Below are positions 22,042 to 35,479 of a stretch of 64,000 bases of DNA, one piece after another. The stretch's first letter is position 1. Each line of letters begins with the position of its first letter. The position numbers and the translations under genes are program-made. The DNA comes from Pseudisothecium myosuroides (lineage: Eukaryota > Streptophyta > Bryopsida > Hypnales > Lembophyllaceae), in NCBI GenBank assembly GCA_951799445.1, contig OX637296.1, positions 7,254,001 to 7,318,000 on the forward strand. Direction: 5' to 3'. The notes below the pieces were generated by a model. That model saw only the letters and a list, made by a program, of their open reading frames with translations, had not been told where the DNA came from and made no database searches.

Positions 22042-24289
22042 GGAACAGATTCACCAATCATAATCCATTTTTGTCTTTTCCAACTTGACTAGGTAATCTA
22101 CCCTCCTAAAAACCTTTCAACTATAGAAAGGTTAATGTCTCTAGTGGGAGGCTTGAGGTCTTGAGGTCAAAAATACACACCTATAAACAATGCTAATTCT
22201 AAAAGCTAGGCCACAATTACACCAAAACAACATTTCAGAATAGGGAGCTTGTAAGAAAAAAATGGTGTTTTTTTAGCCCATTCAATACAATAAACACAAT
22301 TTTTATGTATAGAAATATATAACATTCTGTTATGTTTTGACAAAGCATTTCCTTATACTGTGTATTAGTCAACAATAGTCATTCTAGACATCAAGTTGTG
22401 TTTGTTTTTAGTACTATTTCATGACACCCTTGATCCAAATTCTAAAATTCATTTTTTCGGTTCTAAAGCTTTGCCGACATTGCTTCTTGCAAGACTTCTA
22501 CAATATAGATCTCTTTATTTATGGAAAAAAATACACAATCAATCCAATACTATTTGATAAATGATAAATTGTTGATGTAATCAATCTTTGCTTCATCTAT
22601 TAATTGTATCAATGAGTTGTCATTCAATAGAGGCTTTGTAACTCTAGCATTGGCTTGCTTTTTGAATGTGGTAGTTGATCACACTTCTCTCAAGGTAGCT
22701 TCAATTGATGCAAAGTCTCCTCCTCTTCGGTCTAGAGGCAACAAATCATGACTATACAAGTCCACACGTCAAATCAAGAGCTTAGTTTTGCAACTATGAT
22801 AGTCACAAATGAGTCACTTTTAGAACATGCAATCATTGTACTTGTGGTTGAAATGGATATTGTTTTATGATGGTGATATCTTAGTATCTATATGCATGTT
22901 ACCCAAACTATATCTAAAACATTATTCCCTCTGTTCCACTAAAAAACTCCCAAAAGCTTTCCCACGAGGGATTAACTATATTTTTAATCTTTGTGCCAAT
23001 GGTACATGCATTCAAAAACCAGCAACCCATTCTTTAGATCTATGCAAAATCTCCGACTTAGGTGCCATTGTTTAGGCACCCAAAATCCATGCAAAAAGTC
23101 TCGAAGGATTTACTCCCTCTTACATTTGGTAACCACGTGCGATAATGGGATATTTAATAGGGGGGTATTTATGTTCTTGGAAGTATTTTTTCCTCTCTAT
23201 TTTTAACAAAAAGCTACCGAGGGATATTTTTTAACACCCTATTTTTCTTAAACTTTGTAAAAATAGATGATACAAAGGACAATACTGTTGCATTGTAAAA
23301 TTAAGTGCATTACTAGCAAACATTGGATAGCATTGAAATTGCCACAACAAACCACAAAAGATAAATTGTATTCCTTTGAAGGAGCCATTCTCAACACAAC
23401 CCACGTATAAAGAAAAACATTGAGAAAATATGCCAAAACAAAAAACCTCTATGAATTCAGTACATTTAACCACATTGTACCACAAGTACAGAACCAAAAT
23501 GGGAACAACAACATGCATTACTAAACCAACTATGGGAACACATAATCAAAAAAGTTGCAGTGGTATTGCATACACACTTGCATTCATTCAATTTCCAAAG
23601 CCACAACAAATTCATTCAATTTGAAAATAGGGATGTGTATTCAGACACTTGCATTTGAGCACTGTAGAAAATCCAAGTTCATTCCTTGTACCAAGAAGAA
23701 ACCATATTCAAAAACATGCATCATCTCACGAAGACGATACCATATTCAAACACCTGGAATGATTCTTTTTTCAATGGCAGAAGTAGATGGAAGGACCAGT
23801 CCTCATTGAATTTCCAAAGACCAAACCTGTTCCAAAGAATTGCAGCACTTGCATCTCCAAATAGAAAATGACTTTGGAGTAACACCGCTATGCACAGAGT
23901 GACATTCACATAAAAAGAAAATTGTAAAACACATAATCAAGCACAATGGATGTGAAAACCAAATGACTGAATTTCAACCAGTAAAAGCACGCTCACCAAC
24001 AATATAGCTGCAAATACCAAAATTTTATATCATACTCATGTTCAGAAACACGTGCATCACTAGCTAGTAGCAGTTGGATGTTGTAACCAAAATTCAAAAG
24101 TTGAAGTCCACGCTAGCTGAGAGGGATCTTGTAGCATATCTTGCGATCTACTTATACGTGGAACTCATTGCAAGCAAAGAAAGAGCAACACAACTATCAA
24201 CTTCAAGTTTCATAGAACTACTACCTCAAACACAATAGACATAGAAGCTGCGGCAAGTGACAATGGAAACAACAAGAGATCACAAGTGC
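22042..24289. other. AT-rich intergenic DNA with one Stowaway-like terminus
   Basis: No gene is seen. At 22923 the run TATTCCCTCTGTTCCACTAA resembles the start of plant Stowaway MITEs, but no matching second end was found. Open frames at 23231-23909 overlap on both strands and match no family. Confidence 0.35.
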
Positions 24290-26089
24290 ACACACTACAA
24301 GAAAATGAATGTTTTATGATTGCAAAAACATGACTGGGGATGACTGGCGACTGCATGCAGTCATATTCTTGGAGGCCAAGACCTTGGGGAAAAAAATGAC
24401 TGCAAATATGATTTCCAGTCATATTTTGCCCTTGTACTTCACGAGCGTATAGTGTACGCTAATTGGGAACACCAAAGTACTTCATAGAGAACGGCAGGGA
24501 ACATGTTTGGAGAACGGCGAGTCATATTTGCCAGTCATATTTTTGATTGAGTCATATTTTGCAGTCATATCTCTATGGTAGTGACATTTTTTTGAAGGGG
24601 GAAGCCAAAGGGAAATTTGGGCGGGCAGTCGTATTTTTGCCTCAGTCATATTTTGTAGTCATATTTTATTGTTAGTTGTATTTTGTAGTCACATATTTTT
24701 GGTAGTAATTTTTTTTTCTTTTTAGGCGGTATAAGCAAAAGGTGAGCAATCTAAGAAGGCCCTCTTGTATTCCTTTGGATGTAAGTGTGAGTTGATTAAA
24801 TACGTGTTCAATTTATTTTTATTTTTTTTGGATGTTGTATCCATTATACAATTGGCGTCAAATATCTTTGGGTGGCACATGTTTTTTCTATAATTAATTA
24901 ATCAATTTTTTGTAAGATTTACAAGGGAAGTAGAGAAAAATGAAGTAGATAACCATAGGAGACAATTGATGGGTCATTCTCAGCCGTCATATTGGAAGGG
25001 ACGGGGGGAAAGGTCTTAAAATGCATACATGTTAAAAATGTTTTGGTTTTTTATTTTTTATTTTTTTTGAGGTTGACATATACATTTGGTGAAAGAGGCT
25101 TTCTTCAAATGTAGTGGTTTAAATATACAAATTCTTGAATTTTTTAATTTACATAGAGGGTTCACTATTTAACAAACACAGGACATGATCTCTTGTTGAA
25201 TTTGTGCATAAGGAGATTTAATGGTTGGTGTGTCGTGCAAGTACGATATTGAATAGAATTTGTCATTATTGAATAGAATATTGAATAGAATATGATATGA
25301 TATTGAATAGAATTTTTCATTGTTGGCAACTTTGAATAATTTTTACATCTAATTTTGATGAAATTGCTGAAGTCTTTGAGTAGAACATTCCATTAACATT
25401 TCAAAAAGGACTCCAAAATGAACCTTTTCATTGTCACCATCGACTCTTATGAGTTCATTTATACCCTTGTAGGCTAGAAGAAAATGTTGGATGAAATCTT
25501 GAAGAATAAATTAGAGACTGAACTTCATCCATCTATATTTTTTGCTAAAAATATTCCATTATAAAGATTTTTACTATTTTAGAATAGGTTGCATGCAATG
25601 CAATGCTCTACAACTTAAGCTAACAATTTTTTTGAATTTCTCAACTTGAATTTGGAAGTTTAGAGTTTTGGCCTCAATTAACAAAAAACCCAGGGAGATC
25701 ACTTTTTGTAATTTAAGGTATACACCTTAGTTAAGAGGGTATTTGATGTGGGGCTATTTACCTTAATTATTGCATTTAAGATGATCATATATTTATATAA
25801 AAAGTTCTGAGGGGCATATTTTCAATACCCTATGGTTTTTGTAAATTCATTCCTATGGTTTTTTAAGTGGGGCTATCTTACAAATAAAATTTAAGTGCCC
25901 AATTTTTTCCCGCCTCCATCCTTCTTCACAAATTTTTCCTTCCCTCTATTACATATGTGTATAGTGTATACACCATGAAATTAACAACAATCAATTGAAT
26001 TCAAGTACTATTGACCAAGAAGCATTTTTTAACCTCTAAAGGCCAATTGTCCATTGAACAAACAATTGAAAATTTGGATAGAATCCTAT

Positions 26090-26450
26090 CTCCTAAAAAG
26101 AGACAGGCAACTCTGCCTTGGACCTCCCCCCCAAGTGAAAAATCTGCAACCGTGCAATTAGTTTTAAAAAAAAGAAAACCATCCTTTGCTACCGTGCAAT
26201 GCAAATAAAAAAAACTATCTATGAAGTAAAAAGAAGGAAGACCACCCTTCGCCCTAGAAATCCTCCCTTTGATAAATCAACAACCGTGAGATTTGAAAAG
26301 AAAACAATAACCCTCCTTCCTTTGAAAAATCAATGGCCGTACGATTTAAAAAGAAAACAAATAACCCCCTTTTTTTGCAAAATCAACAACCGTGCAATTC
26401 AAAAAGAAAACAATGCCCTTGGTGTCGTGCAATTGGACATGAGGAAAAAA
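26090..26450 (+). repeat. Degenerate tandem repeat inside the CACTA element
   Basis: About six loose copies of a 50-70-bp unit share AAATCAACAACCGTGCAATT followed by an AAAAAGAAAACAA run and a CCCTCCTTT run. Confidence 0.5.
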
Positions 26451-28736
26451 CCATCAGTATAAATGGAATAACAGACACACACACATGTATATTCTTGCGC
26501 CTCATAGTGAATTGATGCAATTGCTTGAGTGTCTTGGAGAATTCAGAGAGATTCCATATGAATAGATAGGATGATGTGTATAGACAAGAAATTTTTGCGC
26601 TTGTGATTTGAAGAGATCGTGCAATAAGGTTGTTGAGGAGATTTTTTGAATTTCATAAGTCTTAATAAAGTTTAGAGGCAACCAAAACAAATAAATTTTT
26701 AAGAAACTTATGAATGGGGTCTCCAGTGATATAATCTTGCAATCTTGCAGCCTAATCAGTGTATTCAATTCCATCATGTTGCTTTCTACTGCTCCAAAAT
26801 TTGACAATGATGGGCAGGAGAGGATGGTGACATTGATTGTGGCATTGTCATTGAAGATCAAAGGCATTGCGGATGGATACATCCAGGAGCACAAGCAAGT
26901 GCTTCCCATGAACGAGATTCATTGGCTTAATTTTCCTATCAAAGTTTCATCTTTCTTCTTCAATCTCTTTCAATTTGGATTTTTATCAATTCTAAGTAGC
27001 TACGACGAGGCTAGAACTTCTTTTTATTATAAATAGTTTATTAAAAAATTATACAACAATTGAATAAAAAATAGATTGGCTTGAAGCATGAGTGACTTAG
27101 AGACATGGATGCATTATTTTTTTTCGATTCTTTATCTTTCAAGAGAATTTTTTAGCTATTGGTGCTTGTGATAAAAAAATTAGACACAACTGGCTAGGTT
27201 TGATTGTGGCTTTGTGGAATTTCGGTTTCTAAATGTTGGGCCGACGAAGTCCACTGAACTAAATTGTGGCAAATGTGCTCTCCTTGTTGCAATGAACTTG
27301 AACAAAGCAATGAAATTCAATTTCAAAATATTCAAGTTTTGTTTAAGGATTTGCCTCAACGACCAATAGACACATATGGATATTAACTATGATCTATTTT
27401 TTTTGTCAATTCTGATTTTGTTGCTTTATTCAGAGCTTTCCTTTTGTTTGAAGATGGGATTTGGCTTTCAGTTTGCAGAGAGGTTCTATGAGTGACAATT
27501 TTGCGGACTTTTCCACAACCGGACTCAAGAAGACTTGAGAAGATTAAAGAGCACTAAATGCAATGAAGATTTGAGCACTAAATTTGAGTTGAGGTTCTTT
27601 CATTTGCAAGGAGCTGTTGTTCTCGTTTAGGCTGCAAGTTGCAGTAGATTGCTCAATAGTCTTTTAATGTAATTATGACCATTGAAACACTTCTCGTGTT
27701 TTGTGTTATATGTATGATGCAATATAAAGAAATGAAAATCATTTTCAACCAATTATGGTGTGCCACATGTACAAAAATTATTCTTTGACTACCCTACTAT
27801 TGCATTTGTGCATGGTTTTACACTATCACTATCACCTCGAAAGCAGTAGTAACTGCCTGTACACACATTATCCTATGAAGTTAATTTTGGTCAGATGTTC
27901 ACAGAATTTTGACATAAGATATGAAATTGTACCCCTATAGTGGGAATCTAATTTTTTTTTGTCCTAAACTTTTTTGTCATCTTGGTGAATTTGGACATCT
28001 TTGGAGCATCTTTTGTAAAAACTCTCATCAACTATTAAAATTTGGCATTTATGTAACTAATAAAATATGACATACAATTTTTAAAAGATAAATTTAGTTC
28101 TCACATTACATTCTAGGAAGAGTCAAATTTTATTAGCTATGTCGGGGTGGTTTTGAGAAAAAACATTTTCTTCTATTCTCAAGCCCTATTATCTTGCAAT
28201 ATGTACAGTCAAAGTTTTTGAAATTTTTCCCATATATTCCAAATGTTTTATCTCTAATTTTTTACCATTTGTATTTTAAATTAAAAATTTCCTCATTGCA
28301 CAAGAAATCCTCAAAAAAATGAATTGTATATTGCCAATGTACTTAACCTCCTTGCATTGCAGGTTGATTTAGAGTAAGCTAGGCTCCATATTTGCTTTTG
28401 GATTTTTTTTTGAGTAAACCTTACATTATATACTTATGAATAGTCAAAATCTTCATTTTTGTGTAGACCAAAAATTTGACTCTAAGAAGGCTCCAAGTCC
28501 CCTGACCCTAGTTTGTAGGAATGAAAAAAAAATTCTTATTTCAAACTTTATGATCTTACAATCCACATGGTCGAATGGAATGAATTTTTTCAATTCATTG
28601 CTTTAACTATTTAATACAATATTTTATGGTTGTAATTAAAAACAAAAATTTATTTTTTATTTTGGACAATGCATAAAAAATTGGCAGTTTTGGATTTTTT
28701 CCTCTTCTAAAATACTCTTTAGCCTTCAGGGGGTAA

Positions 28737-29678
28737 TTAACCCCTAAAGGACCAAGGCCTTTTTTCTGCCAAAAAACCATCAAAACTGCCATTTCTATAG
28801 CAAGGAGTAAAAAAAAATGAAAAATGTTTTTTTTTGCACATCTAACCGTAGGATCTTACACCCAACTAGTATGAAAATGTGTGGAAAAAATTTCAGAATT
28901 TTTGACCGCTCAGATTGCAAGAAATCTGCGTTTAAAATGGAAAAAACAAGTATTTCAGCACATTGCGGGACTAGATTTTTTGACTTTAAACATTTTTCAC
29001 TTAAAATTTTTGCACTACAGAGTTTTGTGCTTTAAGTCTTTATAGTGGAGAATTGAGTTGAGAGTCTAGGGAAAAAAAAATATTCAAAAAAAATTAATTA
29101 TCATTCCTAAAAAATTTATTAAATAGAAGTAGGTACAAGATAGAAGGAAAATCTAAAACATTAATATATTTTAGAGGGAATTAAAATATACTAATTCCAA
29201 TGGTGAGATTGTTCTAGCAAGTAAACTAAACCATGAGAATTTTTATTTTTTTTTAAATTGCAGAAATAGCATTCGGAAATGAATCCTACAAGTTATTTTT
29301 TTCAAGAAGATGCTCTAACTGCCCGAAAAACAAGAATGTCCATAACTTTTTCATAACAAATCCAAATGAAATGAATCAAAGCTTTCCAGATAGACAAAAA
29401 TATAATCTACAAGAAAAAAAATACTAAAAAAACAAAAACAAATTTTTGCCAAATTTTTCTTGCTGCCCGGACTGCCCAATTACAAAAAAAAGTAACATAT
29501 TTGGCTATAAATTTTGACTCCTATTTCCAAATGTGCTGAAATTTAGTGCATATGAAAGATATTCCTCGCGCCCACCTTCTATTAAAATTTCAGTTTAAAA
29601 TATGAAAATCTCTAGTGACATGGACCTGCCCAAAATTTCTATACGGCCAAAAATGCATGCCCGTCCTTTAGGGGTTAA
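28737..29678. mobile_element. TTAA-family TIR element, intact copy A, nested in the CACTA element
   Basis: The 934-bp body (28741-29674) has terminal inverted repeats CCCCTAAAGGAC and GTCCTTTAGGGG and is flanked by TTAA on both sides. Copies B (53980-54911) and C (63087 onward, inverted) match along the full visible length. There is no transposase; short open frames at the left end are by-products. A TTAA target and CCC-starting ends are seen in piggyBac and Sola3 groups, but assignment needs a related autonomous copy. Confidence 0.8.
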
Positions 29679-30984
29679 TAACATTGACCACTTTAGAATC
29701 CCTAGTACTGAAATTACCTTATGAATATTTCATTCAATATGAGTGTGATTAACACATATGACTTCAAATTTTAGAGTTAAATTGACTATAAATTTTATCC
29801 TTGTGTTGTATAATTTTCAGTTTGTTGAACCCACTAAGGTAAACCTCCCTATTTATGCAATGTGACAAGTTTTGCCACTTTTGATTAATGTCTTACATTT
29901 ACACTTAATTTTTTTCATATATCAGTATACACTACTAGTACTATGGTACAATTTCAGTCAAACCCCTTCATTGTTGATTTTCTTGACTATATCCATTTCA
30001 TCATCCACCTGAAATTATTTGTCTACGCCTATACTCATCGTAATGTGAAAAATTTGCATGGCCTCTATTTGCTAAGGCTAATTTGTTAATAAATATTCCT
30101 ACTACATGATGTTTTTACATAGCTTAATTTATATATAATAGCATATGTAGCATTTCATAGACCATGTAGTAGCCCTACATATTATATAAAAATTTTCCGC
30201 TTTGAATTAAATGAACCCTATTTTTCAACTCACGTAGTTTTCCAAAAATCAATAGTGATCTCCCTGGGGCCGAAACCATCCAAAACCTCTAACTTTAGCA
30301 ATTTGTATCAATTTTAATTAAGATGTGAACCATTTATATTTTATTATTAGAAAGTACTTGTTCATTGCTTAGAATGCCAATTGAACAATACTTAAATATT
30401 CAACTTAAGATTTGGAGCCCAACAACAAAGAGCATGGATATGCATGTTTTATCTCAAGGATATAGAAAAAACGCTCACATATGTCATGTATTGAAGTTTG
30501 TTCTTTTCTTAGAAAGGTTCTCAGCAATGTCATACAAGCCACATTAATGGAGGGTCTCTATAGGCCTTACAGAAGTCATAAAATTGTTCATATGAAGATT
30601 GAAGCTTACCGTGAGCATGAGCGCTCGTAATGCAATCAAAAGGTGAACAAATGGTTGTTTGGATGTTCTTACAAATATATAGATAATAAAAGCATTAAAC
30701 TTGTATTTGCTTCAAAGATGCTTTTAAATAGTGCCTCTATCAAATATTTTTGCTCTTGCACACTCTTTGTACATGGACGTAGATATTTTGATAAACGCAT
30801 GGCATCTACTTATATGTCTTTTTTTTGCCATAATTGTAGGGTGCTTAAGACTTTGCAGCTCCCCTTCATGCATTTTGTAGAGTTATAGTATCAATATATC
30901 CACTTTAGATCAAATTTGATTGTTAAAATAGCTTACTTGCTTAATATAATCATATTTGCTCAGAACTTGCATGATTGAAGCAAG

Positions 30985-31200
30985 TCCCATAACTAGGGCC
31001 AATCATGTACATGACTATAACAAGCCACATAACTAGAGCAAGTCATGTGCATGACTGGGACAAGTCACATGACTAGAGCTAGTCATGTGCATGACTAAGG
31101 CAAGTCACATGACTAGGGTTTCAAAATCCTAGCCACCACCGATTTAGGGTTTCAAAACCCTAGTCGTCACTAATTTAGGGTTTTGAAACCCTAGCCGCCA
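30985..31200. repeat. Short tandem palindromic repeats
   Basis: Units around GTCATGTGCATGACT recur about every 40 bp to 31105. They are followed by three copies of an AGGGTTTCAAAACCCTAG palindrome (31118-31197). All lie inside the CACTA element. Confidence 0.6.
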
Positions 31201-31229
31201 TTTGGCTATTTTTGCTTCTTTTAGCTCTT

Positions 31230-31830
31230 GTTTCTAATTGCTTCTTACTTCTTGTTTGTTGTTGCCTCAATGCCTCTTAGTTTTTGTTTATTGTTGCCTT
31301 TTAGTTCTTGTTAGTTGTTGCCTCTTAGTTCTTGTGTGTTGTTGCCTCTTAGTTCTTGTTTCTTCTTGCCTCTTAGGTTTTGCTTCTTGTTACTTTTTAG
31401 CTCTTGATTCTTGTTGCTTCTTAGATTTTGCTTCTTATTAATACTTATTAGATCTTGTTTTTTTTTGCTTTTTAATTCTTGCATCTTGTTGCTTATTAGC
31501 TTTTGCCCCTTATTGCCTCTTAGTTCTTGCTCTTTGCTTTTAGTGTCCTCTTGTTACCTCTTTGTTTTTGTTTCTTGTTTCTTGTTTTCTCTTGTTGCTT
31601 CTTTGTTTTTTGCTTTTAATTTCTTGTTGTTGCATATTAATTCATGCTTCCTAATGCTTCTCATTGCATCTTAGTTCTTGCTTCTTCTTGTTGTTTGTTG
31701 CAATTTCTTGCATCTTGTGCTTCTTGTTGCTTCTTGTTGCACTTTGTTGCATCTTACCTCTTGCTTGTTGTTACCTCTTAGCACTTGCCACCTATTGTTT
31801 CTTGTTCTCTTTATAACCATTGTTATTCTT
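31230..31830. repeat. Pyrimidine-rich microsatellite-like tract
   Basis: Degenerate repeats of TTGTTGCCTCTTAGTTCTTG keep several frames open and yield Leu/Cys/Ser-rich translations. This is low complexity, not a gene. Confidence 0.75.
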
Positions 31831-32589
31831 TCTTCCTATTTACTTGCAATTTCTAGAGATATAGTGTTTATGGCTTTTTCTTATCTTAAACTTGTGCTAC
31901 ATATTTTGTGTTTCCTTAAATCTTTGAGGTTGAACTATATTGTTCATTCAACTACAAATTAACCTCCTTGATTGTACATGTAGGCACCAAGTTGGAATGA
32001 AGTTATTTAAGGCTACTTGCAACACCAAAGAGGCAACATCTTCACATTTTTGTAAGAAATATAGGTCCTATAAACATGTGCAAATATAAATTTATAGAGT
32101 GTCATTGTGATATGTTTTGTGTTAGTGACAAATAAATGTTATTGAGAAAAGTCACATTATTTCTTGTAGTTTATTTCTCTAATATGACTGTCTCTTGTGC
32201 ATCTCAAGAATCATAAGTATTCATTTTTAATTGGATGGAGTCTCTTATTTAGCTACTAAATCATATTGATGCATGATTGCAATGCATCATATTCATTTAA
32301 TTAGAATGTATGAGAAATGTGATTATAATTTATAATTGAAACTATTATAAACCTCATGTATCCCAATTACAAACCACGCACACAAATCTAAGAAATGTGA
32401 CTCTCTTTTATTTGAAATATATCATTTGCTTGAGTCATATTTCACAAAAAATCTTGGCCAAAATATGACTAGCTATAGTCACATAATGCTCAAAGTCATG
32501 CCAAAAAGTAACTCTATACTTTTAAAAATATGACTACATTTAATCATAATATTACTAATAACATTCTATGTGAACTGCTACAGTAGCCA

Positions 32590-32900
32590 AAAGAGTCATA
32601 AATTAAATAAACAAAAAATATGAGTAGTAAATATGACTCATGAGAGTCATTTTCAACATCAACAAAAAATATGACTCACAAGAGTCATTTCCCACATCAA
32701 CAAAAAAATGACTCACAAGAGTCACTTCTTATATCAACAAAAAATATGACTCACAAAAGTCATATTCCGCATCAACAAAAAATATGACTCACCGTAGTCA
32801 TATGCCACATTAGCCAAAATATGACTCACTACAGTCATATTCCACATTAGCCAAAAATATGACTGAACAGAGTCATATTCCACATAGGCTTTTTTTTATT
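32590..32900. repeat. CACTA right subterminal tandem repeats, about 38 bp
   Basis: About seven or eight units of CAACAAAAAATATGACTCA plus an AGAGTCATTTCC-like part. Each contains an inverted ATGACTC/GAGTCAT pair. Confidence 0.75.
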
Positions 32901-33171
32901 TATCCGGGCAGGTCATGAGAAAGTCAAGCGTCCAAGGATAGTCAACATATACGCCATGTTGGCAAAATATGGCTAAAAATGGCTAATTATACCCCCAAAC
33001 CCACATGATTGAAAATATGACTGGTACAAAATATGACTTGTCGGTAATGACTGGGCACAGTCATATTGCGAGTCTTCTACAGTGATTTTTGGCAGAGTCA
33101 TATTTTCAGATTTTATGACTCAGTACAGTCATATTTTGCAGTCATAAAATACTCATTTTCTTGTAGTGACA

Positions 33172-34500
33172 AGAAACAAAGCTGGAAGCTACCTTCACTG
33201 ACCAGCATTGCAATGGTCAAGCAAAATCCATAGACATGGGGTCGGTTGGAGGCCTCCATTGCTTGCCCAAGGAACGCACTCCTGACCAAGCTCTAACACC
33301 GCGCTTAGTCCAAGCAAGTCCTCTGCGCTTAGGTCGCCTAAGGGTGAAGTGCGCCAGCTATTGTCTTCCAGGGGTCGGGGAAGCCACTAGTTGTGGCTGA
33401 AAACGCTGCGGTGCTCTTGGAAGCTGAAGACCACAAAATCGTCCTCTTCAAGGTGTATACTTTGATTTCATCATCTTCAAGTTGCTTCAATACCACAAAC
33501 GCAGACCCTGGAAAACAAAGAAGATGCAATTGCACAAAGTCATATTCCTGGCATTCCCAAATCACCAGCTTGGGAACCCTAAATCCCTAAATTTCAGCCT
33601 TGCAATACCCTAAAACGCAACCGCAGTTCCTCTACAGGTGCACCATTAGCCACAAGAAGTCCACGACAAGTACAATAAGATGATGGTTTCAGATTTTGGA
33701 CCCAATTACTTGAGCGGGGGTAGATGTTGTTTTTGGAAAACATGATTCAGCCTAAGTTACACCATTCTACACTTGTTTTGCCAACTTCGTCGATAGCATG
33801 GAAATCCTAAAGCTGCAACGCAAAGTACTCCCAGTTCACGTCGATGGCGTTACACACAACCCGAAAGTAGAAACTTTGCATGTCGGATCACAGCGTGCAT
33901 GCCTGCCCTTGAAGTCGCCAGCTCAGTCTGTTGAAGTCGCTAGCTCACCCACAGGCCACCTACCGAAAGAAAACAAGGAAGATCCTTCCAACGTTTGAAA
34001 ATGAATGGAAAAGTCTACAGGTGTTTATGGAATTTGTCATACTTTTATTATAGAATTGAACCTACTAAACATGTTTAGAGGAATCCCAAGTCCAGCATCC
34101 TATTTTTTTTCTACTAGAACCTAAAGTAGAAGAGTTACTTGTATCTTATTTTATTTATAATTGCCTAAACTCCTTATTCCCAATGCTATGGTAGATCTAC
34201 GAAATGTATAAATTTTTTGTTCAATGAATTAAATTGACCGTATTTTTTATCTCACGTAGTTTTCTAAAAAATCGGGAGTAATCTTCCAAGCAAAAAGTAT
34301 CATATTGAATATAGTTTGTGAATGCTGCCAGCTTTGTCATTTTTGATGATTTAAAGGTTGATGACAACAATGGGATTCTAAAACCATCTGATCCAACTTA
34401 AATACTCGTAAGAAAAAAACCTGGCCCACTTCAAGAACAAATCTTTATAGCATCAAAGTGATCATCAAACCTATGGTCAACACTATTGTCTGAGGAAGCA
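33172..34500. other. Unassigned flank of the CACTA insertion
   Basis: GC content is higher up to about 34000. Frames at 33338-33565 (minus) and 33798-33998 (plus) are open but match no family I know. It could be a decayed gene or promoter into which the CACTA element jumped; nothing firmer can be said. Confidence 0.3.
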
Positions 34501-35479
34501 TAGCAAGTACAGGGTGCCTCATATAGGCAAGTGCGAGTGTTTTTAACTTCACCCTTGAATCAGAAAGTTATACACGGGCTCTAGCGACAGTTTCGAAGAA
34601 AATTTATTCCTAGTTAGATGTTTCCTAATTAAGTGTTTGCCTTCCAAGCAATGGACACTTTTTGTGACTAATAATCCTGTAAATTTCCACTAATTCTAAG
34701 AAAAACTAATTGTTAATTAGTTAAAACGTTATGGTTAAGTCAATTGAGAAAAAGAAAACAAAATCTAATCTAACTAAAATTATATCTAATCAAACTAATA
34801 GAATGGTAAAGAAAGTTAGATTCCGAGATTCCTAGCAAAAGTTACCACAGGTCGAATTTCAGCCCTTTACTTGTGCTAAAACTTCATATACTAATCTAAA
34901 ATAGCAAATCAGTTCAAAATAATTCTAAATTCTAGGGTTAAGTTATTAGTCCTTCTAAGTTTTGGATTCTTAAGATTAAATGGACTTTTGACCTATTTGG
35001 ATGTTTTTCATCCAAGATTAGTTTCAACCTTCATCCAAAATTTTATTCTTCAAAAATAAAGTATTTTTAAAAGTAAAAATGGATTTTGGAATCTTTATAG
35101 ATTTTTTGGTTGATTCTTACCTTAAAAAATTTCTTAAAGATTCTTTTGGATAAAAATCTTAAATTCTTATCCAACTTTATGGTTAAATTCAATTGTTAGT
35201 AACTTCTTTGTTGTTTGGTTAATTTTTAAGTGTGATTTGGTTTTGGAAACTTCTAAATTTTACCTATTAGGTTATAAATTCTAATTTAAATTCTAACACT
35301 CTAATCTAAAAACTAACTTCTAAAAGCAACGATTCTAACTTCAATTTAAAGGAAAAAACAAAGCAAAAGAAAAGAGAAAGATTAACATACCTTTGTGTCC
35401 ATCGTAGCCATGGTCCCGTCATCGCAAATTACCAGCATGATGGATTCGTAGCATCCGTCGTCCTCCATCATGAGTGTGT

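Larger units (their letters stand above)
24293..33168. mobile_element. CACTA (En/Spm-type) transposon, 8.9 kb, no transposase seen
   Basis: The left end CACTACAAGAAAATGA and the right end TCATTTTCTTGTAGTG are inverse and match the canonical plant CACTA terminus. A 3-bp duplication ACA flanks it (24290-24292 and 33169-33171), the size this superfamily makes. Subterminal regions are packed with AGTCATATTTT-type motifs in both orientations (24340-24700 and 32400-33150), the expected transposase-binding pattern. The body is AT-rich, holds satellites and a nested TTAA-family element (28741-29674), and shows no recognisable transposase or TNP frame. It therefore looks non-autonomous or heavily decayed, yet its ends are perfect. 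Confidence 0.9.

Noticed and set aside
26710..27036. A 108-codon frame within the CACTA element as a possible transposase fragment
   Set aside because: No TNP2, TNPA or RNase H-like motif can be seen and the opposite strand is open as well.
31238..31962. Leu/Cys-rich frames that look like membrane proteins
   Set aside because: They arise from a TTGTTGCCTCTTAGTTCTTG-type repeat; several frames are open at once.
33338..33565. Minus-strand frame as a gene next to the CACTA insertion
   Set aside because: No recognisable family and no consistent exon partners; kept only as an unassigned flank.
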